From JACVRW01 sp040509755 (lineage in GTDB: Bacteria > Actinomycetota > Thermoleophilia > Solirubrobacterales > Thermoleophilaceae), in contig JBEVKF010000019.1 of assembly GCA_040509755.1 (NCBI GenBank), positions 1 to 10,640 of the forward strand: 10,640 bases of DNA. Reading direction: 5' to 3'. The translations under genes and the position numbers were made by a program. Below the pieces are notes generated by a model. The model was not told the origin of the DNA. It ran no database searches and was given only the letters and a program-made list of their open reading frames with translations. The first letter of the stretch is position 1; the number at the start of each line of letters is the position of its first letter. Of this stretch, positions 1-6,054 are shown in pieces.

Positions 1-452
1 TGTCTCGGGCGCGACTCGGCCGCAAGCGCAAGCTGCAGCGGCGTATCCTCGCGAGCGCCGAGCGGCGCACGCGCGGCAATCTCGACATCTACTGCGTCGC
101 GGGCGGCGGCAGGCTGACAGTCGGCTACCCGACAAGGGCGCTGCAGAAGTCGCTCAAGCCAGTAGAACGCCGCCGGGTGCAGCGGCGGGTGGCATTGGTC
201 TTAACCTCGAGTCCGCGCTTCTCACTCAACGGGATCGAGCGTGGCGACAGCTCACGTCGCGTACGCCGCCGGCTGGCGCACGAGCGCCGCCTGAGCGTCG
301 GCAAGAGCCTCTGGTTCGTCGCGACCCGCGGTAAGAGCCGGGTGCTCGTGAAGGTCCGCGGCGGCAAGGTGCGTGCGATCGGGATGGGCAACCCGAAGCT
401 CATCGAGACCCCGAAGGAGACGAAGCGCTTCCTCAAGAGCTGGACGCTGTGA
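1..452 (+). CDS. Hypothetical protein, C-terminal fragment (5' end outside window)
   Basis: The frame beginning at base 3 is open from the window edge to the TGA at 450-452, so this is the last 149 residues of a longer protein. An internal GTG at 177 is a possible start but the frame upstream continues with protein-like sequence (a short stretch reading DIYCVAGGGRLTVGYP), so truncation by the window is more likely. The tail is very basic and contains a conserved-looking pattern: a GIERGDS...VRRRL segment, then VGKSLWFVATRG, then a beta-hairpin-like VLVKVRGGKVRAIGM and a final RFLKSW. I recall similar C-terminal modules on secreted or surface proteins of Thermoleophilia, but cannot name a domain. 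No catalytic motif is visible. A hairpin begins 10 bases after the stop, consistent with an operon end. Function unknown. Confidence 0.7.
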   Translation, partial: SRARLGRKRKLQRRILASAERRTRGNLDIYCVAGGGRLTVGYPTRALQKSLKPVERRRVQRRVALVLTSSPRFSLNGIERGDSSRRVRRRLAHERRLSVGKSLWFVATRGKSRVLVKVRGGKVRAIGMGNPKLIETPKETKRFLKSWTL

Positions 453-462
453 TCCAAGGGTC

Positions 463-492
463 GTTGCACGAAACTTGAGGTATTCGCGCAAC
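463..492 (+). terminator. Terminator-like hairpin after the first gene
   Basis: GTTGCACGAA (463-472) and TTCGCGCAAC (483-492) pair at 9 of 10 positions with one A.C mismatch around a 10-base loop, starting 10 bases after the stop codon at 452 and followed by TTCT. There is no long T-run, which is common for GC-rich actinobacteria. It separates the first gene from the TolB-like gene. Confidence 0.5.
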
Positions 493-523
493 TTCTGGGG
501 TACTTGCTCGTTTGTAGATCACA

Positions 524-535
524 CCACCTAGGTGG
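524..535. repeat. Perfect 12-bp palindrome CCACCTAGGTGG
   Basis: A perfect 12-bp inverted repeat with no spacer lies 62 bp upstream of the chosen start of the TolB-like gene, inside a 121-bp intergenic leader. Its size and symmetry would suit a dimeric repressor half-site pair or a small stem. No second copy was noticed in the window. A role is not established. Confidence 0.4.
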
Positions 536-597
536 CCGGAGTGGTGCTGCTCCTCGCGGGAGGGCATCGAACGATGATCGAAGGGAGCAGGTCGAAG

Positions 598-1545
598 ATG
601 AGGAAAGCGATAAGACCGCGCGCCGCGCTGATGATGAGCGCCTTGGCGCTCGTCGTCGCGCTCTCGGCAGCGCCAGCTGCCAATGCGGCATTCCCAGGGG
701 GCAATGGCCGGATCCTCTTCACGAGCAACCTCGCCGGGGGTCTGAGCGAGCTCTACACCATGAAGGCCAACGGCAAGAAGCTGAAGCGCCTCACCCGGAA
801 CAAGGGCGCCGACGGCGATGCGGCCTACTCGCCGAGCGGCAGGAAGATTGCGTTCGTCCGCGGGGAAAAGCGGGACGCCGAACTCTGGACGATGAACGCC
901 AACGGCAGCGGGAAGCGCCAGCTCACCAACAACTCCTTCGCCGACGCCAGCCCCGCGTGGTCCCCCGACGGCCGGCGGATCGTCTTCCGCAGCTCGCGCG
1001 TGATCGCGCCCGACGTCGAGCCCAACCTCGACATCTGGGTGATCAACGCCGACGGAACGGGCGAGACTCGACTCACGAGCGCAGCAAGCGGCGGAGACGA
1101 CGATCCGGTCTTCTCTCCCGACGGCACGAGGATCGCGTATCACTCGTTGCGCGGTACTCAGTCCGACATCTACGTGATGAACGCCGACGGCACGAATCAG
1201 CTGCCGGTGGCCCCGAGCGCATCAAACGAGTTCGATGTTGACTGGTCACCGAGCGGAGCGAAGCTCGTATTCGCATCCAACCGCAACGGCAACAGCGAGA
1301 TCTACGTCATGAATGCCGACGGCACGGGCGAGAAGCGGGTGACCAGGACGTCCCGTGCGAACGAGGCCCTCCCGGTGTTCTCTCCCGACGGCAGCAGAAT
1401 CGCCTTCCAGCGACGCCTGATCAGCGCATCGGGTGACATCACCCGCGCCGACGACGTGTTCGTCATGCGCTCCGGCGGCAAGGGCGTGAAGCGCCTCACC
1501 CGCTCTCGGGACTACGACGGGCGTCCGGATTGGCAGGCGCGCTAA
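598..1545 (+). CDS. Secreted TolB-like PD40 beta-propeller protein
   Basis: The product (315 residues from this ATG) has a classic Sec signal peptide: basic start MRKAIRPR, hydrophobic core, and a probable cut after SAAPAANA near residue 30. The mature part is a run of PD40/WD40-like blades as in the C-terminal half of TolB: motifs of the form (W/F/Y)SPxG at residues 77, 121, 172, 216 and 261, alternating with (L/I)(Y/W)xMNADG strands, and a closing DW at 311-312, giving about six blades. TolB's N-terminal domain is absent and no peptidase or other catalytic domain is attached, so a binding or scaffold role outside the membrane is the most that can be said. Start choice is uncertain: an in-frame ATG at 574 has the stronger Shine-Dalgarno (GGGAGGG, 558-564), but the signal peptide layout favours 598, which has AGGGAG at 582-587. 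GTG 532 is less likely. Confidence 0.85.
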   Translation: MRKAIRPRAALMMSALALVVALSAAPAANAAFPGGNGRILFTSNLAGGLSELYTMKANGKKLKRLTRNKGADGDAAYSPSGRKIAFVRGEKRDAELWTMNANGSGKRQLTNNSFADASPAWSPDGRRIVFRSSRVIAPDVEPNLDIWVINADGTGETRLTSAASGGDDDPVFSPDGTRIAYHSLRGTQSDIYVMNADGTNQLPVAPSASNEFDVDWSPSGAKLVFASNRNGNSEIYVMNADGTGEKRVTRTSRANEALPVFSPDGSRIAFQRRLISASGDITRADDVFVMRSGGKGVKRLTRSRDYDGRPDWQAR

Positions 1546-1556
1546 CGCGCATCCGG
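1525..1556. terminator. Bidirectional hairpin at convergent gene ends
   Basis: CCGGAT (1525-1530) pairs perfectly with ATCCGG (1551-1556), and inside it GCGCG (1537-1541) pairs with CGCGC (1546-1550) around a CTAA loop; six bases (1531-1536) bulge on one side. The loop holds the TAA stop of the TolB-like gene, and the opposite gene's stop begins at 1559. With only 11 bp between the two convergent genes, this structure is the natural candidate for termination in both directions. Confidence 0.55.
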
Positions 1557-2237
1557 TTACCCCACAGCTTCGGTCGGGCGGGCCTGGCGGCTCGCTCGAC
1601 CGGGTTGTGCGCTCGCGGCCTTGCGGGCGAGATAGAGGAGCACCAGCGAGAAGAGCAGGGACCCACTCAGCTCGAGCAGTTCCTCGGGCAGCATCTTCGC
1701 GAGGTAGGCGGGCTCCCCCAGCTCGCGCTCGACCTCTGAGGCCGACTGCCCCCCGCCTAATGACCCGGGACGCAGGCGCCCGTCCCACTCCCACACCTCG
1801 AGCACTTGCGAGACCCCCCAGCAAGCGGCCCCACCGATCCACGCCGCTCGCGCGGTTGTATTTCGAATCGAGCGCAGCACCCCCGCCCAGCCCACGACGG
1901 CCACCACGACCAACGGCAGAAACAGCACCTGCCAGTCGAAGTTGACCGCGGAGTCGATTGCCTCGTGGAGGCGCAGGACCTCGTCGAGTGCCATGAACGC
2001 CAGGACAACGCCGACCACTCGTAGCGACCGGGGCTTCGGGGCGCCGCGGGCCGCCGCCACGAAGGCCGCCGTCGCCGCCCAGAGCAACAGGGCACCGGAG
2101 AAGGCGGTGGGAATCGTCCCCTCCCTGTCGAGGTTGAGGAGCGGGAGCGAGACCAGCCCGACCGCGTGAGCGACCCCCGCGAGCCAGAGGACGAGCACGG
2201 CGCGAGCGCCGACGATCGCCGCGCGTCGAACGTCCAC
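1557..2237 (-). CDS. Six-helix integral membrane protein of unknown function
   Basis: The 226-residue product is strongly hydrophobic with about six membrane segments (near residues 12-32, 45-63, 73-84, 103-121, 131-147 and 190-206) and a basic cytoplasmic-type tail. It carries charged motifs next to or within the membrane: LDREGTIPTAFSG at 36-48, LDEVLRLHE at 84-92 (D85, E86, H91, E92) and PEELLELSG at 184-192 (E185, E186, E189). I recall a widespread unnamed bacterial membrane family with the same layout (an NIPTxFS-like motif, a DE...HE motif, an EE..E motif). The clustered acidic and His residues could bind a metal, but no enzymatic role is established. The GTG at 2237 is the first start after an upstream stop. 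It lies 62 bp downstream of the MaoC gene on the same strand, so co-transcription is possible. Confidence 0.75.
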   Translation of the reverse strand: MDVRRAAIVGARAVLVLWLAGVAHAVGLVSLPLLNLDREGTIPTAFSGALLLWAATAAFVAAARGAPKPRSLRVVGVVLAFMALDEVLRLHEAIDSAVNFDWQVLFLPLVVVAVVGWAGVLRSIRNTTARAAWIGGAACWGVSQVLEVWEWDGRLRPGSLGGGQSASEVERELGEPAYLAKMLPEELLELSGSLLFSLVLLYLARKAASAQPGRASRQARPTEAVG

Positions 2238-2247
2238 GCTGACCGCC

Positions 2248-2275
2248 GCGGCCCCAAGCTGGGCCGCCGCGGCCC
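2248..2275 (-). repeat. Overlapping alternative hairpins between maoC-type gene and membrane gene
   Basis: GCGGCCC occurs twice (2248-2254 and 2269-2275) flanking its complement GGGCCGC (2261-2267). The central copy can pair with either flank, giving two mutually exclusive stems in the 62-bp leader of the membrane protein gene. In such GC-rich DNA this may be chance; no regulatory role is shown. Confidence 0.3.
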
Positions 2276-2299
2276 GCGAGGCGGTGGCGCCCCCGGTGC

Positions 2300-2824
2300 T
2301 CAGCCCGCGCCGTCCGGCCGGCGCGGCACCAGCACCGCCCGCTTGAACTGAGCCACCAGCGTGCCGTCCTGCTTGAACACGCGCGTATGCACCTTGACGA
2401 CGCCTCGGTCGGGCTTGGACTGCGAGGGGCGTACTTCGAGCACCTCCGACTCGCAGAACAAGGTGTCGCCGTGGAAGACGGGGGCCGGGTGTGTGAGCTC
2501 CTCGGTAGCGAGGTTGGCGATCGCCTTGCCTGACACGTCGCCCACCGACATCCCCAGCGCGAGCGAATACACGAGCGGGCCCACCACCACGTTGCGGCCC
2601 TGCTGCGATGCCGCCGCATAGACGTCGTTGATGTGCAGCGGATGGTGGTTCATGGTCAGCAGGCAGAACATGTGGTCGTCTGCCTCGGTGACGGTCTTGG
2701 CCGGCCAGTGCTTGTACACCGCGCCGACCTCGAACTCCTCCAGGTAGCGCCCGTAGCGCCGCGCGCCCGACGCCTCGCGCTCGGCCTGGCCTGTTTCGAT
2801 TCCCTGCGTCTCGGTCTCAGTCAT
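2300..2824 (-). CDS. MaoC family dehydratase (enoyl-CoA hydratase; possibly mesaconyl- or itaconyl-CoA hydratase)
   Basis: The 174-residue product is a single hot-dog-fold MaoC hydratase. A disordered N-terminus (1-25) precedes RYLEEFEVGAVY (27-37), the substrate-pocket helix with HPLHINDVYA (61-70), the GPLVYSLALG segment (82-91) and the THPAPVFHGDTL strand (111-122). In PhaJ-type hydratases the catalytic pair is D-x4-H; here the aligned residues read N59 and H64, a replacement I also recall in actinobacterial MaoC proteins linked to branched C5-dicarboxyl-CoA chemistry. The gene is divergent from a malyl-CoA lyase gene, which fits hydration of mesaconyl-CoA or itaconyl-CoA to the ester that the lyase cleaves. 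That substrate assignment is inference; the fold assignment is firm. There is no Shine-Dalgarno, and a TAGATT box 9 bases before the ATG suggests leaderless expression. Confidence 0.88.
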   Translation of the reverse strand: MTETETQGIETGQAEREASGARRYGRYLEEFEVGAVYKHWPAKTVTEADDHMFCLLTMNHHPLHINDVYAAASQQGRNVVVGPLVYSLALGMSVGDVSGKAIANLATEELTHPAPVFHGDTLFCESEVLEVRPSQSKPDRGVVKVHTRVFKQDGTLVAQFKRAVLVPRRPDGAG

Positions 2825-2833
2825 GGACCGCCA

Positions 2834-2839
2834 AATCTA
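2834..2839 (-). promoter_or_regulatory. Putative -10 box for leaderless transcription of the MaoC gene
   Basis: On the minus strand this reads TAGATT, matching the actinobacterial TANNNT -10 pattern, with 9 bases between it and the ATG at 2824. That spacing places the transcription start at or within a base or two of the start codon, and no Shine-Dalgarno is present. No convincing -35 element is seen. Confidence 0.5.
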
Positions 2840-2849
2840 GACGGCCCGC

Positions 2850-2855
2850 TAGGTT
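2850..2855 (+). promoter_or_regulatory. Putative -10 box for leaderless transcription of the mcl operon
   Basis: TAGGTT matches TANNNT and ends 9 bases before the ATG at 2865, the same spacing as the opposing box. No Shine-Dalgarno is present except a weak AGG inside the box itself. The two -10 boxes are 10 bp apart, so simultaneous initiation in both directions would be sterically difficult. Confidence 0.5.
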
Positions 2856-2864
2856 TCTCGCCCC

Positions 2865-3935
2865 ATGCGCAACCCCAGAGACTTTTTCAAGCCGCTGGCG
2901 GTCGAAGCCCCCCAGCCGCTTCGCGAGATCCCCTTCCAGCCCTCGCGGATGATTCACTTCCTCGACTTCTCGAACGAGAAGATGGCCGCCAAGGCGCCCG
3001 AGATCGCCGGCAAGACCGACATCCTCCTGGGCAACCTCGAGGACGCGGTCCCGGTCGACCGCAAGGAGGCCGCGCGCGCGGGGCTGATCCGCGTCGCCAA
3101 GGAGGCGGATCTCGGAACGACGGCCCTGTGGTCGCGCGTGAACTCGCTCGAGAGCCCCTGGGTCCTCGACGACCTGACACAGCTCGTCACCGAGATCGGC
3201 CACAAGCTGGAGGTGATCATGGTGCCCAAGGTCGAGGGCGCCTGGGATATCCACTACGTCGACCGCCTGCTCGCCCAGCTCGAGGCCAAGGCCGGGCTCG
3301 AGCGCCCGATCCTCGTGCACGCGATTCTCGAGACGGCGCAGGGCGTCGTGAACCTCGAGGAGATCGCCACCGCGAGCCCCCGCATGCAGGGCATGAGCTT
3401 CGGACCCGCCGACCTCGCGGCCTCGCGCCGGATGAAGACCACGCGCGTGGGCGGCGGCCATCCGGGCTACAAGGTGATCGCCGATCCCGACCCCGCCGAT
3501 CCCGAGGCGCCGCGCGCCACAGCCCAGCAGGACCCCTGGCACTACTCGATCGCGCGCATGGTCGATGCCTGCACGAGCGCCGGCCTCCTGCCCTTCTACG
3601 GCCCCTACGGCGACATCAAGGACACCGCCGGCTGCGAGGCGCAGTTTCGCGCGGCCTTCCTGCTCGGCTGCGTGGGCGCCTGGTCGCTCCATCCCGCACA
3701 GATCGAGATCGCCAAGCGGGTCTTCTCCCCCGCTCCCGACGAGGTCGCCTTCGCGCGGAAGGTGATCGAGGCCATCCCCGACGGCCGCGGGGTCCACATG
3801 ATCGACGGCAAGATGCAGGACGACGCCACCTGGAAGCAGTGCAAGGTCATGGTCGACCTGGCCGAGCAGCTGGCCGCGAAGGACCCCGAGCTCGCCGAGG
3901 CCTACGGCCTCGCGCGAGCGAGCGCCCCGGCGTGA
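2865..3935 (+). CDS. mcl: L-malyl-CoA / beta-methylmalyl-CoA lyase (HpcH/HpaI-CitE family)
   Basis: The 356-residue product is a Mg-dependent TIM-barrel lyase that splits malyl-CoA to acetyl-CoA and glyoxylate, and usually beta-methylmalyl-CoA to propionyl-CoA and glyoxylate, reversibly. It resembles, from memory, the Chloroflexus aurantiacus lyase along its whole length: an N-terminal FFKPLA (7-12) and PLRE, GNLEDAVP (56-63), the CoA/carboxylate arginine in WSRVNS (R91), the metal ligands E156 (in ILETAQG) and D183 (in GPADLA), a TTRVGGGHP segment (192-200), the DPWHY insertion (223-227), and the lid MIDGKMQDDATWKQ (312-325) that carries an acidic catalytic residue in the family. Length matches the Mcl type (about 320-350) rather than short CitE proteins (about 270-300). 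It opens an operon; its TGA overlaps the GTG of the ligase beta gene (GTGA). Confidence 0.93.
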   Translation: MRNPRDFFKPLAVEAPQPLREIPFQPSRMIHFLDFSNEKMAAKAPEIAGKTDILLGNLEDAVPVDRKEAARAGLIRVAKEADLGTTALWSRVNSLESPWVLDDLTQLVTEIGHKLEVIMVPKVEGAWDIHYVDRLLAQLEAKAGLERPILVHAILETAQGVVNLEEIATASPRMQGMSFGPADLAASRRMKTTRVGGGHPGYKVIADPDPADPEAPRATAQQDPWHYSIARMVDACTSAGLLPFYGPYGDIKDTAGCEAQFRAAFLLGCVGAWSLHPAQIEIAKRVFSPAPDEVAFARKVIEAIPDGRGVHMIDGKMQDDATWKQCKVMVDLAEQLAAKDPELAEAYGLARASAPA

Positions 3936-5137
3936 GGTTCTTCGAGTACGAGGCCCGCGAGGTCGTCAAGCGGGCCGGCATCCCGGTCACCGATTTCGGC
4001 TTTGCCACCAGCCCCGACCAGGCGCGCGAGATCGCCGAGCGGATCGGAGGCCCAACGGTCATCAAGTCGCAGGTCCTGACCGGCGGTCGGATGAAGGCCG
4101 GCGGCGTCAAGTTCGCCGATACCCCCGACGAGGCGGCGGCCCACGCCGCGGACATCCTGGAGCTCGAGATCAACGGGCACATGCCGCGCGGCGTCCTCGT
4201 CGATCCCAAGGCCGAGATCAAGCAGGAGTACTACGCAGGCGTGGTCTGGGACGGCCTGCGCAAGCGCCCCGTGATGATCTTCTCCCCGGTCGGCGGCATC
4301 GACGTCGAGCAGGTCGCCGAGGAGCAGCCCGACAAGGTGGGCCGCCGCCACTTCTCCACGCTGCAGCCGTTCAGCGACTTCATGGCCAAGGAGGTCGTCG
4401 CCTCCACGGGCGTCAGCGCCCGCGCGCTCACCCGCATCACACCCATCCTCGCCCGGCTGGCGAAGCTCTTCCTCGCGCGCGACATGACGCTGGCCGAGAT
4501 CAACCCGCTCGGCGAGCTCCAGGACGGCTCGTTCGTCGCTCTCGACGCGCACATGGACATGGAGAACGAGGCCCGCCCGCGCCAGAGCGCGCTGCTGGCG
4601 GACCTTGGCGTGGGCGACGAGGAGACGCGCCAGGCTCGTGAGCCCACCCCCTTCGAGCTCGCGGGCGAAGAGGTTGACGGGATGGACCACCGCGGCGTCG
4701 CCGGCAACGTCACCGAGTTCGACGGAAACCTGGGCCTCGTGATCGGGGCCGGCGGCGGCTCGCTCACGCTCTTCGACGCCGTGCGCGCGCAAGGCGGGGA
4801 GCCGGCGAACTACTGCGAGATCGGCGGCAACCCGTCGGTGCGCAAGGCAGCGGGGCTGGCCCGACTGGTACTCCAGAAGCCGGGCGTCGACAAGATCGCC
4901 GTGATGATGTCGATCGTCTCCAACACGCGCGTGGACATCGTCGCCCGCGGCGTGATCAAGGCCTGCCTCGAGCTCGGCTTCGACCCGGGTGAGAAGGTCG
5001 CGATCTTCCGCATTCCCGGCGCCTGGGAGGACGAGGGCTTCAAGATCCTCGAGAAGTACGGCGTCGAGTACTGCGACCGGTCGGTCTCGATGCACGAGGC
5101 GGCGCGCCGAGCGGTCGAGAAGATCCAGCCGGCATGA
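3932..5137 (+). CDS. Succinate/malate-CoA ligase beta subunit (SucC/MtkA family, divergent)
   Basis: The 401-residue product is the ATP-grasp subunit of an ADP-forming acyl-CoA synthetase. Residues 1-235 form the ATP-grasp part: FFEYEAREVVKRAGIPV at the N-terminus, nucleotide lysine K45, loop GGRMKAGGVK (51-60), and Mg ligands N191 (EINPL) and D205 (ALDAH). Residues 262-401 form the CoA-ligase domain, with GNLGLVIGAGGG (265-276) and GGEPANYCEIGG (288-299). Where SucC has NIFGGIxRCD, this protein has MMSIVSNTRVD (325-335), and the usual RLEGNN-like segment reads FRIPGAWEDEG (359-369); it is unlike textbook succinate or malate ligases there. With malyl-CoA lyase upstream, malate is a sensible substrate, but succinate or another acid is possible. 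Start: the GTG overlapping the lyase stop; the open frame extends much further upstream but only as a shadow of the lyase gene. Confidence 0.9.
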   Translation: MRFFEYEAREVVKRAGIPVTDFGFATSPDQAREIAERIGGPTVIKSQVLTGGRMKAGGVKFADTPDEAAAHAADILELEINGHMPRGVLVDPKAEIKQEYYAGVVWDGLRKRPVMIFSPVGGIDVEQVAEEQPDKVGRRHFSTLQPFSDFMAKEVVASTGVSARALTRITPILARLAKLFLARDMTLAEINPLGELQDGSFVALDAHMDMENEARPRQSALLADLGVGDEETRQAREPTPFELAGEEVDGMDHRGVAGNVTEFDGNLGLVIGAGGGSLTLFDAVRAQGGEPANYCEIGGNPSVRKAAGLARLVLQKPGVDKIAVMMSIVSNTRVDIVARGVIKACLELGFDPGEKVAIFRIPGAWEDEGFKILEKYGVEYCDRSVSMHEAARRAVEKIQPA

Positions 5138-6054
5138 GCATCCTCATCGACAGGAACACCACCTTCATCGTCCAGGGCATCACCGGACGCGAGGCGGTCA
5201 ACCTCACGCGCGAGTGCCTCGACTACGGCGCCGGCGCCAAGGTCGTGGGCGGCGTCACGCCCGGCCGCAAGGGGCGCGACGTCCACGGCGTACCGGTGTT
5301 CGACACCGTCGGCCAGGCCGTCGAGCACCACGGCGCCCCGATCAAGGGCTCCGTGGTCACGGTGCCGCCCGCCTTCACGAAGGACGCGGTGTTCGAGGCG
5401 ATCGAGAACGGCATCGAGCTGATCGTGATCGTGACCGAGCGCATCCCGCGCGGCGACGTCGCGCAGATGGTGGAGCTCGCCGGCCTGCGCGGCGCCCGCA
5501 TCATCGGCCCGAACTGCCTCGGGATCATCGTTCCCGACGAGATCAAGATGGGCGGCATCGGCGGGCCGGCCAAGGACGCCGCCAAGGCCTACACGCCCGG
5601 CCCCGTGGGCGTGATCTCGCGCTCGGGCGGCATGACCACCGAGATGTCCTCCACCCTGAGCGCGGCCGGCCTCGGCCAGTCCACGGCCGTCTCGATCGGC
5701 GGCGACGCGATCATCGGCTCCACCTACGCCGAGCTGATGCCGCTCTTCGAGGCCGACGAGCCGACGCAGGCGATCGTCATCTACACAGAGCCCGGGGGGC
5801 GAATGGAGGCGGAGCTGGCCGAGTGGGTGGTCGAGCACGACTCGCGCCTGCCGATCGTGGCGTTCATGGCGGGGCGCTTCATGGACGAGATGCCCGGCAT
5901 GAGCTTCGGCCACGCGGGCACGATCGTGGAGGGCAAGGAGGACACGGCCACCGAGAAGATCGCGCGGCTCGGCTCAGCCGGAATCGTCGTGGCGGAGGAG
6001 ATCTCCGAGATCCCGGGCCTGGTCAAGGAGCGCATCGGAGGGGTGGCCGCATGA
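5134..6054 (+). CDS. Succinate/malate-CoA ligase alpha subunit (SucD/MtkB family)
   Basis: The 306-residue product is the CoA-binding, phosphohistidine subunit that pairs with the preceding beta subunit; the complex makes an acyl-CoA from acid, CoA and ATP through a phospho-His intermediate. It begins MSILIDRNT like SucD and shows the Rossmann CoA site VQGITGRE (13-20), GGVTPGR (39-45), TERIP (101-105), IIGPNCLGI (123-131), SRSGGMTTE (162-170), IGGDAIIGS (188-196), the glutamate of TEPGG (E218) that contacts the histidine in this family, and the active-site histidine in SFGHAG (H260). It is slightly longer than E. coli SucD (289) because of inserts near 45 and 140-155. Nothing essential is missing. 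The ATG overlaps the beta-subunit stop (ATGA), as expected for subunits made in equal amounts; the next gene overlaps its own stop the same way. Confidence 0.93.
   Translation: MSILIDRNTTFIVQGITGREAVNLTRECLDYGAGAKVVGGVTPGRKGRDVHGVPVFDTVGQAVEHHGAPIKGSVVTVPPAFTKDAVFEAIENGIELIVIVTERIPRGDVAQMVELAGLRGARIIGPNCLGIIVPDEIKMGGIGGPAKDAAKAYTPGPVGVISRSGGMTTEMSSTLSAAGLGQSTAVSIGGDAIIGSTYAELMPLFEADEPTQAIVIYTEPGGRMEAELAEWVVEHDSRLPIVAFMAGRFMDEMPGMSFGHAGTIVEGKEDTATEKIARLGSAGIVVAEEISEIPGLVKERIGGVAA
6037..6043 (+). promoter_or_regulatory. Strong Shine-Dalgarno for the ferredoxin gene
   Basis: GGAGGGG lies 7 bases before the ATG at 6051, inside the end of the ligase alpha gene. It is the clearest ribosome site in the operon: the upstream genes have weak or no such site. 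It fixes the ferredoxin start and suggests strong translation of that gene. Confidence 0.65.

Noticed and set aside
515..520. TAGATC as a -10 box for the TolB-like gene
   Set aside because: It ends in C rather than T and has no -35 partner at a suitable distance; not supported enough to list.
504..1241. Open frame of about 245 codons overlapping the TolB-like gene
   Set aside because: Composition is extreme in Arg and Asp/Glu with no domain pattern, as expected for a +1 shadow of a high-GC gene; the propeller frame has clear PD40 repeats and a signal peptide.
1171..1326. Near-identical 24-base segments (1171-1194 and 1303-1326) as a mobile or regulatory repeat
   Set aside because: They encode the repeated YVMNADGT strand of neighbouring propeller blades and are explained by the protein repeat.
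2633..3931. A long open frame on the plus strand running continuously into the ligase beta gene, suggesting a giant fusion protein
   Set aside because: The part before 3932 is Arg/Gly/Pro-rich shadow sequence lying over the MaoC and lyase genes in other frames; the ligase family N-terminus begins exactly at the GTG at 3932.
3902..5095. Long minus-strand open frame (about 397 codons) opposite the ligase beta gene
   Set aside because: Rich in Ala, Asp, His and Arg without motifs; antisense shadow of a GC-rich gene.
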